Part shown: piece by piece, positions 7,829 to 12,396 of the stretch
Numbering within the stretch: the stretch's first letter is position 1
Layout of the letters: each line of letters begins with the position of its first letter
Assembly: GCA_903895515.1 (NCBI GenBank)
Contig: CAITUB010000245.1
Coordinates: 1 to 12,396, forward strand
Reading direction: 5' to 3'
DNA from: an uncultured Acidimicrobium sp.
Lineage (GTDB): Bacteria; Actinomycetota; Acidimicrobiia; Acidimicrobiales; Ilumatobacteraceae
DNA: 12,396 nucleotides
Position numbers and translations under genes: made by a program
The notes under the pieces: generated by a model
What the model was told of the DNA's origin: nothing
The model's database searches: none
The model's input: only the letters and a program-made list of their open reading frames with translations

Positions 7829-8602
7829 CTAGCGAGTCAGTGCCATAACAACTAACGCCGTTGCATTAAACGCAATGTGCGTCACGATGGATAGCCCCAG
7901 ACGCTTTGTTCGCGCAAAGCACACTCCCAGCACCAGTGCGAATGCAAAAAGTCCTGGGAATTCTGCAAGTTGCAGATGCACTGCCGCAAACCAAAACGAG
8001 GCGAGCATCACTGAAATTCGTGCCCCGTACGCAATACCTAAATTGTGTTGAATAAACCCGCGATACACCATCTCTTCGACGACAGGTGCGCAAATCACAA
8101 CGATGACGACGAGCAGCACTATCCATGCACCGTGCGCCGCGTCAAACAAATCGTTTGCTCGTTTTTCGACTGCTTCACTGTTGAAGAGCGATGGAAATAG
8201 CCATTGAAACGGAAGCGTTACAACAACAACCAACAGCAATTGACTTGCGATCCCAAGTGGCACTCCCAAGAGATCTTTGACCTGAAAGTTCAGCGAGAAA
8301 TCTTCAGCAAAATTTCCTGTTCCACGTTTTTGCGATTCCCAAAACATCACGCCCATGTATGGCAGCCAAAGCGCAAGTGCAGAAACTGCAAGCACCCATG
8401 TTGGGACAACATTGGCACCTGCGTAACCCAAAATAGAGATCACTAATGAACCAATTACGTTTGCGACAACGAACGTCAGGCCCCACACGGCAACTACTCG
8501 AGGCAGACGCCGTAGAAAGTGTAGAAGCCAGAGCAGATTTAGCCTGCGAGGCGATTTGGCACGATCAAGCGGAAACGATCGCGACGATCTTCCATTCTCC
8601 AT
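7829..8602 (-). CDS. CPBP family intramembrane metalloprotease (Abi/CAAX-like)
   Basis: A 257-residue multi-pass membrane protein of the CPBP (CAAX protease and bacteriocin-processing) family. The three family motifs are intact: EEMVYRG (176-182) with paired glutamates and Arg181, FAAVH (205-209, His209), and HIAFN (242-246, His242 and Asn246). Hydrophobic segments are seen near 38-59, 68-87, 110-135, 158-174, 194-208 and 215-229, with a last one at about 236-254. The substrate is unknown; relatives cleave membrane-embedded peptides or serve as immunity factors. The ATG at 8602 lies inside the end of the DUF3499 gene and gives a 64-bp overlap. No alternative start immediately after the DUF3499 stop is attractive: CTG at residue 23 is rare, and GTG at residue 39 (8488) would remove the basic N terminus just before the first membrane segment. 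The start is therefore less certain than the identity. Confidence 0.88.
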   Translation of the reverse strand: MENGRSSRSFPLDRAKSPRRLNLLWLLHFLRRLPRVVAVWGLTFVVANVIGSLVISILGYAGANVVPTWVLAVSALALWLPYMGVMFWESQKRGTGNFAEDFSLNFQVKDLLGVPLGIASQLLLVVVVTLPFQWLFPSLFNSEAVEKRANDLFDAAHGAWIVLLVVIVVICAPVVEEMVYRGFIQHNLGIAYGARISVMLASFWFAAVHLQLAEFPGLFAFALVLGVCFARTKRLGLSIVTHIAFNATALVVMALTR

Positions 8603-8769
8603 CCGCCAGGAACCGTAAGGCGCCTACCGTGCTGCTCGCACAAGTCGTACGCATGTGGGTCGCTATCTTGCGTGAGATCATCAATCCAGACCAATGCGCG
8701 ACTGTATTGATAGGTCAGCGTCATCGACGCTTCTTCTTTGCACACAGGACGAGAACACTTACGAGTCAC
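8539..8769 (-). CDS. DUF3499 family protein
   Basis: A small actinobacterial protein of unknown function, here 76 residues. The N terminus reads MTRKCSRPVC, followed by TLTYQYS and the PHAYDLCEQHGRRLTVPGGW block, which is the DUF3499 signature. Cys5, Cys10, Cys43 and His46 (CSRPVC and CEQH) could form a small zinc site. The frame extends upstream to an ATG at 8871, but those 34 residues do not resemble the family and would use up the divergent promoter region; the GTG at 8769 gives the canonical start. In actinobacteria this family usually sits near phosphomannomutase and DUF5719 genes, as here, which supports the call. No Shine-Dalgarno is obvious; a TAGGTT hexamer ends 7 nt before the GTG, as expected for a leaderless transcript. 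Its end overlaps the CPBP gene by 64 bp. It is the first gene of the minus-strand run. Confidence 0.87.
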   Translation of the reverse strand: MTRKCSRPVCKEEASMTLTYQYSRALVWIDDLTQDSDPHAYDLCEQHGRRLTVPGGWRMEDRRDRFRLIVPNRLAG

Positions 8770-8770
8770 G

Positions 8771-8800
8771 TTGTAAAACCTAATTCTTATGGCATATAAA
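8771..8800 (+). promoter_or_regulatory. Candidate housekeeping promoter of ftsH
   Basis: TTGTAA (8771-8776) resembles a -35 element with four of six consensus bases, and TATAAA (8795-8800) resembles a -10 with five of six, separated by 18 bp. Transcription would start near 8807 and leave a leader of about 70 nt before the GTG at 8878. This rests on pattern matching only. Confidence 0.45.
8777..8782 (-). promoter_or_regulatory. Candidate -10 element for a leaderless DUF3499 transcript
   Basis: On the minus strand TAGGTT fits the actinobacterial TANNNT -10 pattern and ends 7 nt before the GTG at 8769. Transcription would thus begin at or next to the start codon. The absence of a strong Shine-Dalgarno agrees with this; TAGG inside the hexamer might alternatively act as a weak one. 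Confidence 0.35.
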
Positions 8801-8814
8801 AAGGTGGATTTGCG

Positions 8815-8842
8815 CGTCGGCGTGGCACCGCCAGGCACGACG
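8815..8842 (+). promoter_or_regulatory. Possible stem-loop in the ftsH leader
   Basis: CGTCG (8815-8819) pairs with CGACG (8838-8842), and inside it TGGC (8823-8826) pairs with GCCA (8830-8833) around a 3-nt loop. Together they form a two-part hairpin with an internal loop. It would lie in the transcribed leader between the candidate promoter and the ftsH start. In GC-rich sequence such pairing may be chance. Confidence 0.25.
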
Positions 8843-8877
8843 AGACACCTTGCAACATCTGCCCGTAACATGACCCT

Positions 8878-10815
8878 GTGAGCAAACTCCCACCACCACC
8901 TCCACAGTCCAACAAGCGCAAGAACTCCCCACTTTCTTCAGGAAAGCCGGGCTCGTCAAAATCCGGTGCCAACAAGTCGGGCAAAGAGCGCTCGTCCATG
9001 CCGCGATGGGCAGTGTGGGTATTGATTGCCGTAGCAGCAGGTCTCATTGCGGGACCGCGCCTCTGGCCTGCATCCACTGCCACCAAAGTGACGTACACAG
9101 AATTTCTTGACCTTGTCCAGAGCGGCAAAGTCGACAGTGTCAAAATCAACAATTTGAGCAACACCATCAGCGGAAAAATGTCTGACGGCAGCGAGTTCAC
9201 TACGACAGGAGCCGCTGCACTTTCCGATGCTGACGAGCAATTGCTGAAAGAAAAGGGTGTCGATTACGACTACTCAACTCCGCAAGGAAACTTCTTTACA
9301 AACTTGATTCCAATTCTGCTTCCGTTCTTCCTCATCATGGGATTCTTCATCTGGATGCAACGGCGCGCCATGGGCCAAGCCGGAAATATCATGTCCATTG
9401 GCCGCAGCCGCGCAAAGAATTACAACGCCGACAAACCAAGCACCACTTTTGCTGACGTTGCCGGCTATGACGGCGTAAAGCAAGAGATCAAAGAAGTAGT
9501 CGACTTCCTTCGCATGCCAGAGCGCTTTAAGGAAATTGGCGCACGCGTACCAAAAGGTATTTTGCTGGTCGGTCCTCCGGGCACGGGCAAAACGTTGTTC
9601 GCTCGAGCAGTTGCTGGCGAAGCAGGCGTTGGCTTTCTTTCAGTAACCGGTTCCGACTTCATGGAGATGTTCGTAGGCGTTGGCGCAAGCCGCGTGCGCG
9701 ATTTGTTCCAACAAGCAGCAAAAATGGGACGCGCAATTATTTTCATTGACGAAATTGATTCCATCGGTCGAAAGCGTGGAGCAGGACTTGGCGGTGGTCA
9801 CGATGAGCGTGAGCAAACGCTCAATCAACTGCTTGCAGAGATGGACGGCTTCGAAGCAACAGAAGGCATCGTTGTCATGGCCGCAACGAACCGCCCGGAC
9901 ATTCTTGATGCTGCATTGCTCCGCCCGGGTCGTTTCGATCGTCAAATCGTTGTTCCATTGCCAGAGTCCGATGAACGCCTTGCCATTTTGAAGGTGCACT
10001 CACAGGGCAAGCGCATGGGTTCAGACATTGACCTTGACACCATGGCTAAAGCAACTCCTGGCATGAGCGGTGCAGACTTGGCAAACCTCGTCAACGAGGC
10101 TGCACTGTTTGCAGTACGTCGTGGCTCAACACATATAGAACGAATTGACTTTGAAAATGCACGCGACCGAGTAGTGCTTGGCGCGCGCCGTGAGAGCTTG
10201 ATTCTTAATGCTGAAGAAAAGCGTGCAACTGCATACCACGAAGGCGGACATGCCGTGCTTGCAACAGTGCTTCCATACAGCGACCCGCTGCACAAGGTCA
10301 CAATTTTGCCGCGAGGCATGGCACTTGGAGTCACCTGGTCACTTCCTGAAGAACGCCATACGTATTCACGCGAATATTTTGAAGACGTCATTTGCAAGGC
10401 AATGGGCGGACGCGTTGCAGAAATGATGGTGTTCGGTGCCCTCAATAGCGGAGCGGCAAACGACCTAGAACAAGCAACGAATATCGCTCGTCGTATGGTG
10501 CGCGAATGGGGCATGAGTGACGCCGTTGGTCCAATGGCATTTGCTGGACAGCAGCAAGTGTTCCTTGGCGAAGACCTCATGACTAGTGGTCGCGAATACA
10601 GTGACGAAATGGCTCGCAAGATTGACGATGAGATCAGTCGTATTCTTCGCGAACAAGAAACTCGTGCTCGCGTAACTCTTGAAAAACACCGCCGCGGACT
10701 AGATCTTGTTGCGCAATCTTTGCTCGAGCAAGAGACCATCGACGGTGCAATGGTTTCACGACTCATTCAGCAAGGACTCGGCGAACCAAGTCGCCAAACA
10801 ACTACAAACAACTAG
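8878..10815 (+). CDS. ftsH: ATP-dependent zinc metalloprotease FtsH
   Basis: Membrane-anchored AAA+ protease that extracts and degrades misfolded membrane proteins and selected cytosolic substrates as a hexamer. The 645-residue product has a proline- and Lys/Ser-rich cytoplasmic N tail (1-40), a membrane segment (about 43-62), an extracytoplasmic domain (about 65-138) and a second membrane segment (about 139-160). The AAA domain has Walker A GPPGTGKT (232-239), Walker B IIFIDEID (287-294) and the second region of homology ATNRPDILD...RPGRFDR (336-355). The protease domain has HEGGH (454-458), where HEAGH is the commoner form, and Asp529 in ANDLEQAT as third zinc ligand. The start is a GTG at 8878 without a Shine-Dalgarno; an ATG at 8998 (residue 41), just before the first membrane segment, is an alternative. 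Its stop shares a CTAG with the convergent thioredoxin-like gene. Confidence 0.97.
   Translation: MSKLPPPPPQSNKRKNSPLSSGKPGSSKSGANKSGKERSSMPRWAVWVLIAVAAGLIAGPRLWPASTATKVTYTEFLDLVQSGKVDSVKINNLSNTISGKMSDGSEFTTTGAAALSDADEQLLKEKGVDYDYSTPQGNFFTNLIPILLPFFLIMGFFIWMQRRAMGQAGNIMSIGRSRAKNYNADKPSTTFADVAGYDGVKQEIKEVVDFLRMPERFKEIGARVPKGILLVGPPGTGKTLFARAVAGEAGVGFLSVTGSDFMEMFVGVGASRVRDLFQQAAKMGRAIIFIDEIDSIGRKRGAGLGGGHDEREQTLNQLLAEMDGFEATEGIVVMAATNRPDILDAALLRPGRFDRQIVVPLPESDERLAILKVHSQGKRMGSDIDLDTMAKATPGMSGADLANLVNEAALFAVRRGSTHIERIDFENARDRVVLGARRESLILNAEEKRATAYHEGGHAVLATVLPYSDPLHKVTILPRGMALGVTWSLPEERHTYSREYFEDVICKAMGGRVAEMMVFGALNSGAANDLEQATNIARRMVREWGMSDAVGPMAFAGQQQVFLGEDLMTSGREYSDEMARKIDDEISRILREQETRARVTLEKHRRGLDLVAQSLLEQETIDGAMVSRLIQQGLGEPSRQTTTNN
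10812..10815. other. CTAG palindrome carrying both convergent stop codons
   Basis: The plus-strand TAG of ftsH (10813-10815) and the minus-strand TAG of the thioredoxin-like gene (10814-10812) are read from one CTAG. There is no intergenic space, so any terminator for either gene must lie in the coding sequence of the other. Confidence 0.9.
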
Positions 10816-11255
10816 TTGCAATCCCCTTCGTGGGGGTCAGATAGTCCATCGCGCTCTCTTGCCAAAGCCGCCCAAATGTCGGTTGCGCTCGCTGGTCCAA
10901 GAAAACCTTTGCGCACAATCCCTTGACCATCCGCAATCAGCAGAGTTGGCACTGCATCGATTGCATATTTTTTATGCAGCTCGCGGTGCGATGTGTACTC
11001 ACAAATCTCAACTGCCACCGACTGCGACTTGAGCACGACAGCCTTGCGCTCAATGTCTGCACACGTATTACAAGTCGACGAAGTAAACGCCAACACTAAC
11101 CATTCCTTGTTGGATTCAGAAAAATCATTTCGATCAACCTGGGTTGGCATGGAGGGGTCGGCCTGCGTTGGTGCCAGAACTGTTCGCTTACCGAACAACT
11201 TGTTTAATGCAACAGCGATTACTAGTACAGCTGCAACAATCACCAAACGAATCAT
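10812..11255 (-). CDS. Membrane-anchored thioredoxin-like protein
   Basis: A 147-residue protein with an N-terminal hydrophobic segment (about 3-19), a basic stretch (GKR, 22-24) and a low-complexity linker to about 45, then a thioredoxin fold. The active-site motif is CNTC (62-65) in the context AFTSSTCNTC, and the conserved cis-proline is Pro103 in DAVPT. CNTC differs from the CGPC of ordinary thioredoxin, so the redox potential and partners are uncertain. Two more cysteines lie at 85 and 146. The short hydrophobic start could be an anchor or an uncleaved signal. Which side of the membrane the domain faces is not certain, although an extracytoplasmic disulfide role is likely. Its ATG overlaps the DUF5719 stop by 4 bp (ATGA), so the two are co-transcribed and probably translationally coupled. 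Its own stop overlaps that of convergent ftsH. Confidence 0.85.
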   Translation of the reverse strand: MIRLVIVAAVLVIAVALNKLFGKRTVLAPTQADPSMPTQVDRNDFSESNKEWLVLAFTSSTCNTCADIERKAVVLKSQSVAVEICEYTSHRELHKKYAIDAVPTLLIADGQGIVRKGFLGPASATDIWAALARERDGLSDPHEGDCN

Positions 11256-12396
11256 GAGCCGACTTCTGGAGAAGGAACGGTTGGAAGTGCAAGCACTGCG
11301 CTTCGGCCAGTGAGCTCATGACCACGCAACAGCATGCGCTGAACAACGACCGGAACAGTGGCGCGAACAACGATTTCACCATTTGGAATTCCATCTGGCA
11401 CGGGGATCGAAACAAGGCCACTTGCTGGAAGAAGTACAGATTCCAGCCCAGCGATCGCCACTTCGCCTGCTGGCCCAATTTGCGAAACGGTAATCGTTCC
11501 ATCCACAGGCGTTGCATTCAAGACCAAGATCGCATCATCAGTTCCACTCGAGACGCCACTTGGGGCAACCCACACCGTTGACGTTGATCCCATTGGAGCA
11601 CCCAACACAACCGAGGTTCCAACCGAATTGCCCACTCGCCTATTGATTACTTGCTCTACAACAATGCCTGGAGCTTCTGCGCCAGGATCCCCAATTGTCG
11701 AGACGATGATTCCGTAACGACCAGTTGGCACATTTGGCAATGACCTCGTATCAAACAACGTGACCATTCCAGCTGGCGCAGTAAGACTCGCAGGTTCTAT
11801 TTGTGCATCAGGATTAGCGCCATTAACAAACATCACGCTCAGAGTTGCATCACTACGTGTTGGATTCAGAATCACTAATTGCTCGGTACTCCCGTCCAAT
11901 TTTTCCCCATCTGCAAACCACCACTCAGAACTCAACCCACTAGCGCCTAGCGCCATGGTGTATCCCAACCGACCATCGCCCAAATAGTGCTGCGAGCGTC
12001 CGACGACCAACTTTCCGGCAGTGGCGTGCACTTCAACTGCGACCACCGGTTCATTGCGCGCACCTTCATCTGCCATATTCAGCGCAATTACTGAGCGTGG
12101 AGGAATAACGAAACCGTGTAGACGGCTTGGCTCACGAGTGGATTCCGTCGTAACAAAAGAAACATCGACAACCGTTGAGTCGCTATATGGATTCGTAAGC
12201 ACAATGTGGTCCAAGCTGTCTGCGCCAGTGAATCCATCTGCAAAATACCAATCTGTGGCTGGTTCGTTTGCACACTGAGCAACCGAATTACCTGCAGGAT
12301 GATTAATGAACTGTTCGGCAGTGCCGACACCGCCAAGAATTTCCACGATCGTGCTGATAAACGACGACTCAATTCCTTCTTTCACATTTACTGCAG
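11252..12396 (-). CDS. DUF5719 family surface protein, C-terminal part (runs off the right edge)
   Basis: An open frame reaches the right edge without a stop, so the gene is 5'-truncated by the window; a GTG at 12385 is in frame but need not be the start. About 381 C-terminal residues are visible. Numbered from that GTG, three divergent repeats of roughly 100 residues occur at about 44-147, 153-262 and 269-367. Each begins with a TDWYFADG/SEWWFADG/STVWVAPSG motif, continues with a VLTNP/ILNP/VLNA strand and a D-x-T-alternating hydrophobic stretch, and ends near ALGA/VLGA/LALP. This beta-rich pattern and the WYFADG motif match DUF5719, actinobacterial proteins of unknown function that are usually secreted or membrane-anchored at the N terminus. 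There is no C-terminal membrane segment. The stop overlaps the start of the thioredoxin-like gene by 4 bp. In related genomes the family is found near DUF3499 and a glycosyltransferase. Confidence 0.8.
   Translation of the reverse strand, partial: AVNVKEGIESSFISTIVEILGGVGTAEQFINHPAGNSVAQCANEPATDWYFADGFTGADSLDHIVLTNPYSDSTVVDVSFVTTESTREPSRLHGFVIPPRSVIALNMADEGARNEPVVAVEVHATAGKLVVGRSQHYLGDGRLGYTMALGASGLSSEWWFADGEKLDGSTEQLVILNPTRSDATLSVMFVNGANPDAQIEPASLTAPAGMVTLFDTRSLPNVPTGRYGIIVSTIGDPGAEAPGIVVEQVINRRVGNSVGTSVVLGAPMGSTSTVWVAPSGVSSGTDDAILVLNATPVDGTITVSQIGPAGEVAIAGLESVLLPASGLVSIPVPDGIPNGEIVVRATVPVVVQRMLLRGHELTGRSAVLALPTVPSPEVGS

Larger units (their letters stand above)
2293..8769 (-). other. Predicted six-gene operon: DUF3499 - CPBP protease - GT-C-like - manB - Trm112-like - ahcY
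   Basis: All six genes face the same way. Successive junctions are a 64-bp overlap, then gaps of 29, 11, 9 and 9 bp, and I see no terminator hairpin or promoter-sized gap between them. The only upstream space large enough for a promoter is 8770-8877. One transcript is therefore likely, although promoters inside coding regions cannot be excluded. Confidence 0.7.
8770..8877. promoter_or_regulatory. Divergent promoter region between DUF3499 and ftsH
   Basis: This 108-bp gap is the only intergenic stretch longer than 40 bp in the window, and it separates the start of the minus-strand operon from the start of ftsH. It is AT-rich on the DUF3499 side (about 8771-8805) and GC-richer on the ftsH side. 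It must hold the main promoters for both directions unless they lie inside coding sequence. Confidence 0.75.

Noticed and set aside
8770..8871. 34-residue N-terminal extension of DUF3499 from the ATG at 8871
   Set aside because: The family begins at TRKCSRP; the extension would cover the only promoter region.
10237..10251. HEGGH in FtsH as a sign of an inactive protease
   Set aside because: Both histidines and the glutamate of HEXXH are present, as is the downstream aspartate; only a variable position differs from HEAGH.
9942..10766. 274-codon minus-strand frame opposite ftsH
   Set aside because: It lies fully antisense to conserved ftsH, is very rich in Ser and Arg, and shows no domain; it is a shadow of biased codon use.
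1..12396. CRISPR array, tRNA, insertion sequence, phage or defence island
   Set aside because: No direct repeat array, transposase, integrase, tRNA-like cloverleaf or known defence gene was seen. The CPBP protease alone is not evidence for an abortive infection or bacteriocin system.

Overview
The window is an ordinary, very densely packed piece of bacterial chromosome, most probably from an actinobacterium. The markers are a DUF3499 protein, a DUF5719 protein, a manB-Trm112-ahcY cluster and comF-secA on the same strand. Moderate GC (roughly half), short gaps and mostly weak ribosome binding sites suggest a compact, possibly aquatic member of the Acidimicrobiia. That placement is an inference from family recognition and gene order, not from a computed phylogeny.

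Layout from left to right. Positions 1-1624 (minus) hold the 5' third of secA, preceded by comF in the same probable operon. A YczE-type membrane protein (1644-2288, plus) starts 19 bp from comF and faces away from it. Next is a six-gene minus-strand run that reads from 8769 down to 2293: DUF3499 zinc-ribbon-like protein, CPBP membrane protease, an 813-residue multi-membrane GT-C/YfhO-like protein, phosphomannomutase/phosphoglucomutase (manB), a Trm112-like small protein, and adenosylhomocysteinase (ahcY). Gaps in this run are 9 to 29 bp, with one 64-bp overlap. The only real intergenic space is 8770-8877, a divergent promoter region that also serves ftsH (8878-10815, plus). ftsH ends in a CTAG shared with the stop codon of a membrane-anchored thioredoxin-like gene on the minus strand. 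The latter starts in a 4-bp ATGA overlap with a DUF5719 gene that runs off the right edge.

How the genes fit together. ManB makes mannose-1-phosphate (or glucose-1-phosphate), and the adjacent GT-C-like protein is a plausible user of the resulting lipid-linked sugar at the cell surface. AhcY clears S-adenosylhomocysteine, the product of methyltransferases, the enzyme class that Trm112 proteins support in other organisms. SecA, FtsH, CPBP protease, thioredoxin and DUF5719 all belong to envelope export, quality control or the cell surface. From memory, the secA-comF ... ahcY ... manB-DUF3499 order is a condensed version of the Mycobacterium tuberculosis Rv3240c-Rv3260c neighbourhood.

No tRNA, rRNA, insertion sequence, CRISPR array, phage gene or defence system is visible. 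I did not find a clearly new multi-gene system. The points most worth a second look are the Trm112-like protein with a single cysteine, the manB/GT-C pairing, the threefold repeat in DUF5719, and start-site and promoter oddities around ftsH and DUF3499.
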